Shown: piece by piece, positions 17,797 to 27,200 of the stretch
How the letters are laid out: every line of letters begins with the position of its first letter
Position numbering within the stretch: the stretch's first letter is position 1
Source: Thermopolyspora flexuosa
GTDB lineage: Bacteria > Actinomycetota > Actinomycetes > Streptosporangiales > Streptosporangiaceae
DNA: 64,000 nucleotides
NCBI RefSeq assembly: GCF_006716785.1
Contig: NZ_VFPQ01000001.1
Coordinates: 4,526,001-4,590,000, forward strand
Direction: 5' to 3'
Program-made: the position numbers and the translations under genes
Notes under the pieces: model-generated
What the model was told of the DNA's origin: nothing
The model's database searches: none
Seen by the model: the letters and a program-made list of their open reading frames with translations, nothing else

Positions 17797-18022
17797 GGCG
17801 TAATCCCAGGCAGACACCGGAACCCCGGGCGGCCGGCGGGCGGGTACCAGGGCCCCGTCCATGGTCCAGCCGGCCCGTCTCCCGCGACCCCGCACGGCGG
17901 GGTCCTCCGGCGAGGCGGAGCGCGCCCGGGGTTCTTGCCGTGCCCGTGCCGTCTCGGCCCGTCCTTCCGCCCGTTCCCCGAGCGCCCCGTGCCGGGTCCC
18001 GCCGGTACGGCGCGGCGGTCGT

Positions 18023-18529
18023 TCAGTCCTCGGGCGTGAAGTCGGCGACCTTCTTCAGCTCGGCCGAGGCGTGCGACTGCAGCGGCTGCCCGACGGCCGC
18101 CATGTCGTAGGCGTACATGAGGTTGCCGTTCACCAGGCCGTAGAGGCGATGCCCGGCCGTGTACTCCTTCGCCGACGCGGTGCGGGCGACCATGTCCGTG
18201 CGCAGCTCGATCTTGTGGAAGACCACCTCGCCGACGTAGATCTCCACGATGCCGGTGGGGTGCGCGAGCAGCACCTCCAGCCGCCGGTTGGGCTGCGCGC
18301 GCCAGTAGCCGGTCTCGGTGGCGAGCGGGCGGACCTTGTTGCCGTCCTGGTCGAGCAGCCAGGTGCGGCTGCGGTAGGTCAGGAACGGCTTGCCGGTGTG
18401 GCCGAAGACGATCTCCTGGCCGAAGTTGACGCTCTCCATCGTCGGATAACCGACCACCCCCGCCCCCTCCCAGCGGCCGAGCAGGAAGGCGATCGGCTCC
18501 AAGTCGGAGTGCAGCTCAGGTGCATCCAT
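18023..18529 (-). CDS. Nitrobindin-like heme/fatty-acid-binding-fold protein
   Basis: 168-residue ten-stranded beta-barrel protein of the nitrobindin (DUF1794, FABP-like) family. LGRWEGAGVVGYP carries the GxWxGxG motif near residue 18; HASAELKKV near the C-terminus holds the position of the proximal heme histidine. Nitrobindins bind ferric heme and isomerise peroxynitrite; activity here is inferred. ATG 18529 is 8 bases after TAGGCT (18538-18543), leaderless. The orthologue in M. tuberculosis is Rv0813c as I recall, near other genes of this window. Confidence 0.85.
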   Translation of the reverse strand: MDAPELHSDLEPIAFLLGRWEGAGVVGYPTMESVNFGQEIVFGHTGKPFLTYRSRTWLLDQDGNKVRPLATETGYWRAQPNRRLEVLLAHPTGIVEIYVGEVVFHKIELRTDMVARTASAKEYTAGHRLYGLVNGNLMYAYDMAAVGQPLQSHASAELKKVADFTPED

Positions 18530-18694
18530 GGTGCCCCAGCCTACGGCGTCCCGGACGGCACCGGCTCCGCCGCGGTGGCCCCGGCCACCCCGCCCGCGTG
18601 TCCCAGGCGTGCCGTACCCGTGGCGCATCCGTCGCCGCTTTGATGCGCCGCGGTGCACGCCGGGCGCGAAGATGGGGATGGCAAGGAGGCCAAT

Positions 18695-19444
18695 GTGACG
18701 GAAGTGCGGATTGTTCTCATCCTCGTCGGCGTCGGCCTGATCCTCTGGGGCGCGTACATGGGCTACCGCAGGCGCGTGATGGCCGCCACCCCCACGATCG
18801 GCGCGGGCGACGTCGCGCTCGTCGCCGACGCCGGGCGCGAGGTGCGGGTCGAGGTGACCGGCGAGGCCGCCCCGGGGCCGGACGGCCTGCTCACCGCGCC
18901 GCTCTCCGGCACGCCGTGCGTGTGGTACCGGACCTCCATCGCCCGCATGTACGAGAAGTGGGAGACCGACCGCAACGGCAACCGGCGCCAGGTGAGCGGC
19001 AGGAACATCCTCTGCGACCAGCGGTCGTCCGAGCCCTTTCTGGTCACGGACGTGAGCGGCCAGGTCCCGGTGTACCCGGGGAAGGATGCGCCGGACGGGG
19101 CCGAGCGGGTGATCGACCAGCGCGAGTACGCCCGGGGCAGGCTCGCGGACCGGGCGCGGGAGATCGGGGTGCGCGCGATGGAGTCCGGGCCGGGGACCAC
19201 GCGGGGCCACCACTACCAGGAGTGGGTGATCCGGCCGGGGACGCAGCTGTACGTGCTCGGCGCGGTGCGGGCGTCCGAGGGGATCGCCATCCGCGAGCCG
19301 CACGACGCGCCGTTCATCATCTCCACCCGCGACGAGGAGACGCTGAGCCGGTCGGCGCGGCTGCAGTCGATCGCCGGGTACGTGCTCGGCGCGCTCACGC
19401 TGATCGGCACGGTCGCGTGGTGGATCGCGGCGCCCACGGCATAG
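18695..19444 (+). CDS. GIDE-domain (bacterial E3 ligase-like) membrane protein
   Basis: 249 residues with a membrane helix at each end (about 4-22 and 225-245) and between them the GIDE / MULAN-like domain: GTPCVWYRTSIARMYEKW, RSSEPFLVTDVSG, YQEWVIRPGTQLYVLGAV. In eukaryotes this domain sits in mitochondrial E3 ligases; bacterial copies lack the RING and their role is unknown. GTG 18695 has AAGGAGG 5 bases upstream; an in-frame ATG at 18653 is less likely. Confidence 0.75.
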   Translation: MTEVRIVLILVGVGLILWGAYMGYRRRVMAATPTIGAGDVALVADAGREVRVEVTGEAAPGPDGLLTAPLSGTPCVWYRTSIARMYEKWETDRNGNRRQVSGRNILCDQRSSEPFLVTDVSGQVPVYPGKDAPDGAERVIDQREYARGRLADRAREIGVRAMESGPGTTRGHHYQEWVIRPGTQLYVLGAVRASEGIAIREPHDAPFIISTRDEETLSRSARLQSIAGYVLGALTLIGTVAWWIAAPTA

Positions 19445-19453
19445 GCTGCCGGT

Positions 19454-19816
19454 ATGGCACGATCACTGGTGATCAAGGTGACGGCGGGCGCGGACGCGCC
19501 GGAGCGCTGCAACCAGGCCTTCACGGTGGCCGCCGCGGCCCTGGCGAGCGGGGTGCCCGTCTCGCTCTGGCTGACCGGCGAGTCGTCGTGGTTCGCCCTG
19601 CCGGGGCGGGCGAAGGAGTTCCAGCTGCCGCACGCCGCCCCGCTGTCGGAGCTGCTCGACGCGGTGCTCGCCGGTGGGCGGGTGACGCTGTGCACGCAGT
19701 GCGCCGCCCGGCGAAACATCACCGCCGACGACGTCATCGAGGGCGTCCGGATCGCCGGCGCGCCCACGTTCGTGGAGGAGATCCTCCAGGACGGCGTGCA
19801 GGCGCTCGTCTACTAG
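19454..19816 (+). CDS. DsrE-family small protein
   Basis: 120 residues with the DsrE/F fold pattern: LVIKVTAGADAPERCNQAFTVAAAALASGVPVSLWLTGESSW and a conserved cysteine pair in LCTQCAARRNI. DsrE proteins relay sulfur, but many actinobacterial members have unknown roles. TAGGCT (19442-19447) lies 6 bases before the ATG; it overlaps the end of the preceding gene, so this gene has its own leaderless promoter. Confidence 0.8.
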   Translation: MARSLVIKVTAGADAPERCNQAFTVAAAALASGVPVSLWLTGESSWFALPGRAKEFQLPHAAPLSELLDAVLAGGRVTLCTQCAARRNITADDVIEGVRIAGAPTFVEEILQDGVQALVY

Positions 19817-19838
19817 CGCCGTCACCGGCGCCGCGGGC

Positions 19839-20600
19839 TCACTTAACGGGCCCGGCGCCCGCGTGCGCGTCGGCGGGGGCCGCGCTCCCGCACAGGTACG
19901 GCGACACGTCGAGCTCGACCCACACGGTCTTGCCGCCCAACGCCGACGGCCGGTAGCCCCACCGGCTGCATAACGCCTCGACGAGGAGCAGGCCCCGGCC
20001 GCTGACGTCGAACTCACCCGGGCTCGCCTGACGCGGGACCCCCACGGCGTCGTCCCAGAACTCCAGCGTCAGGCAGGTCCCGGACAGGTACGCGCCGACC
20101 CGCACGTGCCTGCCGGGCGCCCCCTGGCCGGCACCGCGGCCGGCGACACCACCGGCGACACCACCGGCGACACCGTCGGCAACATGGCCGGCACCGTGCA
20201 CCGGGCCGAACTCGGCGTCGTAGTCGATGTCGTAGCCCGTGCCGTACTCGTCCTCGTATCCGGCACCGTGTCCGGCTTCCGTGCCGGTGGCGGCACCGTG
20301 CGCCAGGCCGTTCCCCCAGCGGCCGGGCCAGGTGCCGGCGCCGCCGTCGCTCCCGCTTGCCCCATCGCCTGCGAGGCCCGCCGCCCGGCCGCCTTCCGCG
20401 GCGGAGGCGGCGGTCGCGGTGATCGCGTTGGTGACGAGCTCGCTGGTGATGAGCTGCACGTCGTCGAGCAGCTCACGGCTGGTCAGGCCGAGGGACGCGA
20501 GCACGGCGGCGACGTGCTCCCGCGCCCAGGAGACACTGGCCGGCTCCGCCGGGAGCACCAGATACCGTCGCCCTGCCGTACCTGCCACAAGATCGGCCAT
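19839..20600 (-). CDS. RsbW-type ATP-binding regulatory protein with Gly/Ala insertion
   Basis: 253 residues; GHKL ATPase of the anti-sigma-factor / RsbW type common in actinomycetes. The N box is DVQLITSELVTNAI, then comes a roughly 100-residue Gly/Ala/Asp/Tyr-rich insertion (positions about 20110-20410), and then VGAYLSGTCLTLEFWDD and GRGLLLVEALCSRWGY. The insertion separates halves normally 20-30 residues apart. Tandem GGCGACACC units are visible near 20150-20175. ATG 20600 chosen; GTG 20612 is possible. Divergent from the DUF5753 regulator, as often seen. Confidence 0.75.
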   Translation of the reverse strand: MADLVAGTAGRRYLVLPAEPASVSWAREHVAAVLASLGLTSRELLDDVQLITSELVTNAITATAASAAEGGRAAGLAGDGASGSDGGAGTWPGRWGNGLAHGAATGTEAGHGAGYEDEYGTGYDIDYDAEFGPVHGAGHVADGVAGGVAGGVAGRGAGQGAPGRHVRVGAYLSGTCLTLEFWDDAVGVPRQASPGEFDVSGRGLLLVEALCSRWGYRPSALGGKTVWVELDVSPYLCGSAAPADAHAGAGPVK

Positions 20601-20850
20601 CGAATTCCCCACCCACTCCTGGTGATCGTCACGTTCCAAGGGCCTGACGGTACGGCCGCACTCCCCCCTCATCCGTACCCGGAACGCAGTCGAACAGTTA
20701 CGGAAAGTAAGCCATTCCCCGTACAGGCTCACCTCGCGCGTGCGATGATTACCTTAAGTTTGAGGTCGATGACGGAACGTCCGCAACCGCTATCCCGCAA
20801 TTGCATCGAAGACTCACGCCATCTTCGGACAAACCTCTGAAAGAGGGAGC
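20601..20850. other. Divergent intergenic region, less GC-rich
   Basis: 250 bp shared by the RsbW-like and DUF5753 genes. It is clearly richer in A/T than its flanks (for example 20690-20830), which fits back-to-back promoters. The only firm element is GGGAG ahead of the ATG at 20851. Confidence 0.35.
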
Positions 20851-21708
20851 ATGACGACGAATCGGTACAGCCCGACCATCCGGCGCCGTCGTCTCGCCGC
20901 GGAGCTGCGCCGGCTACGTGAGGAGCGCGGGCTGACGATCGAGCAGGTGGCGGCGCAGATCGACTGGCATCCGACCAAGCTCAGCCGGGTGGAGACCGGC
21001 AAGCAGGCGGTGCAGCCGAGCGAGGTCCGGGGCCTGCTCGAGGTGCTCGACGCGCCGCCCGAGCAGCGCGACGCGCTCATCGCGCTCGCCCGGGAGGCGC
21101 GGCTGCGGGGGTGGTGGCGTGCGTTCGGCGAGGCCGTCCCCGACTGGTTCGCGGTCTACGTGGGCCTGGAGTCCGAGGCGACGTCGCTGCGGCTGTACGA
21201 GTCGGAGTTCATCCCGGGCCTGCTGCAGACCGAGGACTACGCCCGCGCGGTGCATCGGGCCACGCGGGTGGGCGCGAGAGAGGAGGAGATCGATCGCCTG
21301 GTGGCGGTCCGCATGGCCCGTCAGGAGCTGCTGCACAGCGACAAGGCGCCGCAGCTCTGGATGGTCCTTGACGAGGCCGTCATTCGACGCAGGGTGGGCG
21401 GGCCCGACGTGATGCGGGCCCAGCTGAAGCGCCTCGTCGAGGCGTCCCGGATGCCGAACATCACCCTGCAGGTGCTCCCGTTCTCCGTGGGAGCACACGC
21501 CGGTATGGACGGCGGATTCCACATCCTCACGTTTGAGCCGTATGCGGATGACGTCGTCTACATCGAATACCGGACAGGCAGCTTCTATCTGGAGAAAAAG
21601 TGGGAAATCGAACAGTACACCCTGGTTTTCGACCATCTACGTGCCGCCGCGCTGCCGACAGAGGCGTCCACGGAACTCATTGCCCAGGCGGCCGACGAAC
21701 TTCAGTGA
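20851..21708 (+). CDS. XRE-family regulator with DUF5753 domain
   Basis: 285 residues: N-terminal helix-turn-helix (12-70, LRRLREERGLTIEQVAAQIDWHPTKLSRVETGKQ) and C-terminal DUF5753 (about 100-280, YESEFIPGLLQTEDYARAVH, ITLQVLPFSVGAHAGMDGGFHILTF). This is a greatly expanded family in filamentous actinomycetes, nearly always paired with a DUF397 protein, as here. Partner-swapping with RsbW-like proteins in developmental regulation is a reasonable inference given the divergent neighbour. Confidence 0.92.
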   Translation: MTTNRYSPTIRRRRLAAELRRLREERGLTIEQVAAQIDWHPTKLSRVETGKQAVQPSEVRGLLEVLDAPPEQRDALIALAREARLRGWWRAFGEAVPDWFAVYVGLESEATSLRLYESEFIPGLLQTEDYARAVHRATRVGAREEEIDRLVAVRMARQELLHSDKAPQLWMVLDEAVIRRRVGGPDVMRAQLKRLVEASRMPNITLQVLPFSVGAHAGMDGGFHILTFEPYADDVVYIEYRTGSFYLEKKWEIEQYTLVFDHLRAAALPTEASTELIAQAADELQ

Positions 21709-21726
21709 TCCCGGCGAGAGCGAGGA

Positions 21727-21963
21727 ATGGTGGTGGACATGCGCACTTCTGACCACCCGATCGACCTGTCCCGAGCGGACTGGCGTAAGAGCACCTACAG
21801 CAACGGCAACGGCGGCGCCTGCGTCGAGGTGGCCCGTAACATCCCCGGCGTGGTCGCCGTACGCGACTCCAAGGACCCTTCCGGTCCCGCCCTGGTGTTC
21901 AGCCCCGGCGACTGGAAGGCGTTCCTCGCCCGGGTCCGCGCCGAAGGCGCCGCCCTGCGGTAG
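21727..21963 (+). CDS. DUF397 small protein
   Basis: 78 residues, family core ADWRKSTYSNGNGGACVEVARNIPGVVAVRDSKDPSGPALVFSPGDWKAFL. The usual companion of DUF5753 regulators; thought to act as a toxin-like or modulatory partner but without a settled mechanism. ATG 21727 follows GAGCGAGGA; later GTG and ATG codons (21733, 21739) are also possible starts. It is 18 bp after the regulator's stop. Confidence 0.88.
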   Translation: MVVDMRTSDHPIDLSRADWRKSTYSNGNGGACVEVARNIPGVVAVRDSKDPSGPALVFSPGDWKAFLARVRAEGAALR

Positions 21964-21996
21964 GCGTCTTCCCCACCTTCACGGTCGCACCGTACG

Positions 21997-22075
21997 CGGC
22001 ACCCCGAGGTGCCGTGAACCGAATGTGGCCTTCTGGGCCCGGAGACCTGCCCGGCAGGACATCGTCTCCGGGCCC
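21997..22075 (+). terminator. Tandem hairpins after the DUF397 gene
   Basis: Hairpin 1: GGCACC (21998-22003) with GGTGCC (22008-22013), extendable to 7-8 bp. Hairpin 2: a perfect 12-bp stem GGGCCCGGAGAC (22035-22046) with GTCTCCGGGCCC (22064-22075), whose loop contains CTGCC-C-GGCAG. Probably terminates both strands before gatD. The remaining bases to 22265 show nothing else. Confidence 0.6.
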
Positions 22076-22265
22076 GGCGGCATATCAGGCGTCGTAACGC
22101 AGAACCCTGTTCCCCCGGCGTCCCCCCGGCGTACGGCCGACGCATTTCCCCTGTCGCCCGTGCCGCGTGCCGGAGCCTGGCTCGGTCGTCCCACAGGGCC
22201 GGGCGCCCGCCCCGCGGGCACACGGACCGCCGCGTGGACGGCCGGCGGCCGAAACCGCGCCGCGG

Positions 22266-22976
22266 TCAGGACAGCACCGCGGCGAGACGCTCCTTGCGCA
22301 GCTGCTCGTACCAGGTGTCGTCGATCGGCGCGAGGTCGCCCACCACCCAGCGCAGCAGCAGGTCGGCGAGGGCCGGGTTGCGCGCGAGCGCCGGGCCGTG
22401 CAGGTAGGTGCCGACGATGCGGCCCGCGTACGCGCCCTCGGTGCCGTCGCCGTTGCCGGTGCCGACGAGGGTGCGGGACAGCGGCTTCACGCCCGGCCCG
22501 AGCCGGGTGACGCCCATGTGGTTCTCGAACCCGGTGAGCGTGGGCAGCCCCAGCTCCGGGGCCACCTCGGCGGCGAGCTCGCCCACCGCGCGCTTCTCGC
22601 CCCGGCCGCTGGCGATGTCGAGCAGGCCGACGCCCGGCACCGGCTGGCCCTCGTCGCCGCCGAACTCCCGGCCGATGAGCTGGTAGCCGGCGCAGACCGC
22701 GAACACCACCGCGCCCCGGTCCGCGGCCCGCTGCAGCCCGCCGTCCCGGCGCAGCCGCTCGGCGCCGAGCATCTGCGGCCGGTCCTCGCCGCCGCCGAGG
22801 AGGTAGATGTCCCCGCTCTCCGGCACCGGGTCGGCGGACCGGACGTGCAGGGTCTCCACCGGGATGCCCCGGGACCGGGCCCGGTGCTCCAGCACGAGGA
22901 CGTTGCCCTGGTCCCCGTAGGTGCTCAACAGGTCCGGATAGATCCAGACCAGCCGCAATGCGCTCTCAGACGGCAC
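22266..22976 (-). CDS. gatD: Lipid II isoglutaminyl synthase, glutaminase subunit GatD
   Basis: 236-residue class I glutamine amidotransferase-like protein. Nucleophile C95 in FAVCAGYQLIG and H193 in GTYLHGPALARNP. With MurT it amidates the alpha-carboxyl of D-iso-Glu in lipid II, supplying ammonia from glutamine. Its start lies 11 bases inside the end of murT, so the two are translationally coupled. The catalytic acid, as in other GatD proteins, is not obvious. Confidence 0.93.
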   Translation of the reverse strand: MPSESALRLVWIYPDLLSTYGDQGNVLVLEHRARSRGIPVETLHVRSADPVPESGDIYLLGGGEDRPQMLGAERLRRDGGLQRAADRGAVVFAVCAGYQLIGREFGGDEGQPVPGVGLLDIASGRGEKRAVGELAAEVAPELGLPTLTGFENHMGVTRLGPGVKPLSRTLVGTGNGDGTEGAYAGRIVGTYLHGPALARNPALADLLLRWVVGDLAPIDDTWYEQLRKERLAAVLS

Positions 22977-24195
22977 GACCGAACTCCGCTCGAATCTGCT
23001 GGAAGGCGGTGTAGTTGGCGATCACGTCGATCTTCCCGGGCGCGAGCGCGTCCACCGCGTCGCCGAACGTCGGGCAGAGCCGGAACTGCACGTCCGCCAC
23101 GTGCAGCCGCAGCGCCAGGTCGTGGCGCCGCTCCCCGGTCACGTACACCGGGCGGCCGCGCAGCACGCGGTAGTCGACGTCGTACAGCCAGGAGGTGTCG
23201 CGCCCGTCCGGCACCTGCGCGTTCACCGAGAGGATGATCGGCAGCGCCGGGTCGCTGACGTCGAACGCCTCCAGCCAGCCCGCCGGGTTCTTGGCGAGCA
23301 GCAGCCGCAGTACCCGGCCGTCGCGCTCCACCGTGGTGTACCGCCCGGCGACCGAGCGCACCTCACGGATCCGGGGCAGCGCCCGCTCGATCGGCACCCC
23401 GAACGCCTCGGCCGTGGCGAGCGCGATCGCCGCGTTCGACTCGTTCGCCCGGCCCGGCAGCTGCAGGTCGAGCGGCCAGGTACGGCCCTGCGGGTCGATC
23501 ACCGCGTTCTCGGCGAGGAACCAGGTCGGCTGCGGGCGGCGCAGCGGGCACTCCCGGCAGGCCCAGTCGTCGTCCTTGCGGTCGAGCGGGCCGCCGCACT
23601 CGGGGCAGCACCAGGAGTCCTCGCGCCAGCGCTGCTTCGCCGACACCCAGGTCACCCGGGACGCGCCCATCGCCGCCCAGGCGACGAGCGGGTCGTCGGC
23701 GTTCGCGATCACGTGGGTGTTGCGCCCGGCCAGCGCCCGCCGCCACTTCTTCGCGAGCAGCCAGATCTCGGCGGCCCGGTCCATCTGGTCCCGGCTGAGG
23801 TTCATCAGGCAGACCACCGCGGCCCCGGTCGTGTCGAGGACCTCCGGCAGGTACTTCTCGTCCACCTCGAGCACGCCGTACGGCGCGTTCTTGGCCTGGG
23901 AGAGCGCGGTGACGTGCCCGGCCGGCATGTTCGCACCGAACGCGTTCGTCGCCACCTCGCCCAGCTCCTGCAGCGCCGAGGTGATCAGCCGGGTCGTGGT
24001 CGTCTTGCCGTTGGTGGCGCTGACCAGCGCCAGCCGCCGGTTCGCCGCGAGCCGCCGCAGCAGGTCAGGCTCGAGCAGCAGACCGACCCGCCCGCCGATC
24101 ACCGAGCCGTCGCCGCGGCCGGTCATCCGCGACAACGTGGCCGCCGTACGGCCGAGGGCAGCGGCGAGCTGCGCCCGCAACGGAAGCTGTGTCAT
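22966..24195 (-). CDS. murT: Lipid II isoglutaminyl synthase, ligase subunit MurT
   Basis: 409-residue Mur-ligase homologue. P-loop ATNGKTTTTR (60-69); an inserted four-cysteine zinc ribbon (C197, C200, C213, C216), the feature that separates MurT from other Mur ligases; C-terminal DUF1727 domain. Activates the D-iso-Glu carboxylate of lipid II. TAGGAT (24202-24207) lies 6 bases upstream of the ATG, so murT-gatD is probably transcribed as a leaderless operon. Confidence 0.94.
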   Translation of the reverse strand: MTQLPLRAQLAAALGRTAATLSRMTGRGDGSVIGGRVGLLLEPDLLRRLAANRRLALVSATNGKTTTTRLITSALQELGEVATNAFGANMPAGHVTALSQAKNAPYGVLEVDEKYLPEVLDTTGAAVVCLMNLSRDQMDRAAEIWLLAKKWRRALAGRNTHVIANADDPLVAWAAMGASRVTWVSAKQRWREDSWCCPECGGPLDRKDDDWACRECPLRRPQPTWFLAENAVIDPQGRTWPLDLQLPGRANESNAAIALATAEAFGVPIERALPRIREVRSVAGRYTTVERDGRVLRLLLAKNPAGWLEAFDVSDPALPIILSVNAQVPDGRDTSWLYDVDYRVLRGRPVYVTGERRHDLALRLHVADVQFRLCPTFGDAVDALAPGKIDVIANYTAFQQIRAEFGRAV

Positions 24196-24252
24196 GGAGC
24201 GATCCTAATGGGGACGGCGCCGCACGACGCGCGATCACCGGCGAACCACTCA

Positions 24253-27200
24253 CTAACCGTGCTGCTCGGCGAAGGTGAGCTCGGCGTCGTGATCCACACC
24301 ACTCTCGAACGGCAGCACGAACCGCTGCGGCCACGACAGCACCGCCTCCAGCCAGCCCGCGCCCATCATCTGGGCCACGTGCCGCACCCGGTCCCGCGGG
24401 TCGACGCCGATCGCCACGGTGGCGATGTCCTGCTGCACGCTCTCGTGCTCGTCGTCGCCGAGGATCACCCGCCAGGCGAGCGCCCGGTTCCGGTCGACCT
24501 CCATCGACAGCGGGTGGCGGCGCAGCGCCTTGGCCCGGTGGCCGAGCAGCTCCACCCCGGCCGCCCCGTCGGCGCCGGACCCGTTCACCCCCGGGTGCGG
24601 GTACGGCCGGCCGGTCGGGTCGGTGCCGAACAGCGGGTACTCCATCGGCGGGGCCGGGCTGCGCAGGTTCGGCGCCGGGTGGCCGTACGGGAACAGCCGG
24701 TCCACCTCGTGCAGCCAGCGCACCTGCGGGATCACCCAGGCAGGGCCGGGCCGCTCGCCCACCGGCGGGCGCTCGCCGTCCGGGGACAGCAGCGCCGTGG
24801 CCGCCTCCACCGCCTTGCGGGTGAGCAACGAGGGGTCGTAGCAGGTGCGCAGCGACCAGGCGCGGCGGGACACCGCCTTGTCGATGAGCGTGGCGAGCAT
24901 GCACTCGCGGCGCCGCACCGGCAGCTCGTTCCAGCCCTCGGCGAGCACCCGCGGCACGCCCGGCAGGGTGCGGTTGACGCAGAACGCGAGCACCAGCGTG
25001 TCCACCCAGATGCGCAGCCACGCCCACTCCGGTGCCGCGGCGAGCAGGTCGGCCTCGCGCAGCTCGAACAGCGTGCACGCCTTGCCGGTGCGGCACTCGT
25101 GGCCGCACGCCGCGGACCGCCGCCCGGCGATCGGCGGGATCGGGCTGAGCATCACCCGCTCCCGGTGCTCCCCGAGCGGCACCCGGATGCGCAGCGGCCG
25201 GTCCATGCCGTCGGCGAACACCGCGGCCTGGCCGGGCTCGAGCGACACCACCTGGCGGGACTGGTCCTCGCTGAGATTCATCGCCGCGCCGACGAGCCTG
25301 CGGTCGTCCTCCGCGGGCAGCCGGTGGACGATCTTGAGGGCGGTGTTCTTCACCACGTCGGAGACGAGCTTGGTGGGGATCTGCTCGGCGACGATGATGC
25401 CCTCGCCGTACGCGCGGATCTCGGCGAGCATGCCCGCGAGCAGCTCGACCGCGTGCGTGGAGGCCCGGCCCGCGCCGCGGTCGCGCAGCAGCCGGTGCGC
25501 CTCCTCGATGATGATCACGTGCTGCAACCCGGTGGGCGGGCGCTCCAGGTGCTGCTCGGCCCGGGCGCGCATGCGCAGGTGCTCGACGATCCGGATGATC
25601 AGCGTGCCCATGAGGAACGCCTTGTCCTCGTCGTTGGCCACGTCCTCGATCGCGAGCACCACGTTGCGCTGCAGCAGCCCGCCGATGTCGGCCGGGTGGC
25701 CGCCCTCGAAGAACCGCCCGGCCGAGCCGACCCGCAGCGACCGCAGCCGCAGCGAGATGAAACCCTCGACGTCGGCCTGGACCTCCTTGCCGTACCCGAT
25801 CTCCTCGATCACCTCGAGCGCGTGCTGCTGGAGCTGCTCGAGCGTGGGTACGGCGGGCGCCACGGCCGCCCCCGGGATGCCCTGGCCGGTGACCACGTCC
25901 CAGCCGTTCGCCTCGTACACCCGCTGCAGCGCGAGCGACATGATCTGCGGGAACGGCTCCTCGGCGTCGAACGCGGCCATGAACAGCGCGCGGACCATGT
26001 CGATGTGCGCCTGCACCGGGTAGCCCGGCTCGGGGGCGAGCGGGTTGATGCTGATCGGCACGTTGTCCGGCGCGGACGGATTGATCACGGTGAGCGGGGC
26101 GAGGTGCTCGACCCGGCCCGCCATCGCGGCGTACTCCGACTTCGCCGGCTCGATCGCGAGCCACGGGATGCCCGCCTGGGTGAGCTGCTCGAGCAGGTGC
26201 CGCACGGTCTGCGACTTGCCGGATCCGGTCGCGCCGGTGATGAACACGTGCCGGTTGATCGTGGACAGCGGTACCCGGAACGTGCCGACCTCCCGGTCCT
26301 GGCCGTCAATGATCGCGCCCAGCTCGATGAGGTCGGAGCCGCGCTCGTCGGTCTCCGAGGTGACGTCGAAGAACCCGGTCTCCAGCACCCGCACGCCCGG
26401 CACCTCGCGGCGCGGCAGCCCGGCGAGCGCGACGAGCGCCCCCGCGGTGGCGGCGAACGGCGAGGCCGCGCCGTCGGTGGAGTCCTGCAGGGTGACCGAG
26501 AGCGCCTCGTGGAAGCTGTAGGCGTGCTCGATGCCGCGGCCCTGGCTCTGCCCGGAGGAGGACTGGTTCACGCCGGAGGAGATCGCGCTGCGCAGCCGGT
26601 AGGGGTGGTGCGACATCTCCACCGAGCCGACCAGGACCGGCGCGATCTGCCGCAGCTCGTCGTACCCGGCCGCGCCGGCGAGCACCCGCACGTTCCACAG
26701 GCCCGCCTCACGGAACGCGTCGAGCTCCTGCATGCGCCGCTCGGCCCGCTCCGCGTCGAACCGGCTGCGCTCGGAGGCGTCGCCGTACTGGCGCAGCACG
26801 TTGAGCTGGGTGCGCAGGTGCGCCACCTCGGCGTCGAGCAGGTCGGTGGGCTCGGCGATCACCAGCCAGGCGAACGGCCGGGACATGAGCGTGACGAGCG
26901 TCGACTCGAACAGCGTGGGGCGGCGGATCTCGTCCGGGTCGGGCTCACGGCGGCCGCCGAGCGGCGGGGCCTGCCGGCCCGGGCAGGGCGTCCACACCAG
27001 GTCGGCGAGGTCGGCGAGCCAGTCGTCGCTCACCGGGATGCCGCGGGCGCCGCCGGGGAACAGCAGCGGCTGCGGCCCCTGCGGCTGCGGCTCGTGGGCG
27101 ACCGCCGCGCGGCGGGGCGGGCGCGGCGGGGTGAGCGGCCCCGCGTTGGTGATCAGTTCGAGCGGGGCGCCGGACCCGCGGGACAGCCAGCCGATCACGA

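Noticed and set aside
20140-20180. Short tandem GGCGACACC units, checked as a CRISPR or minisatellite
   Set aside because: Only a few 9-12 bp units without unique spacers; they lie inside a coding frame as VAGG repeats.
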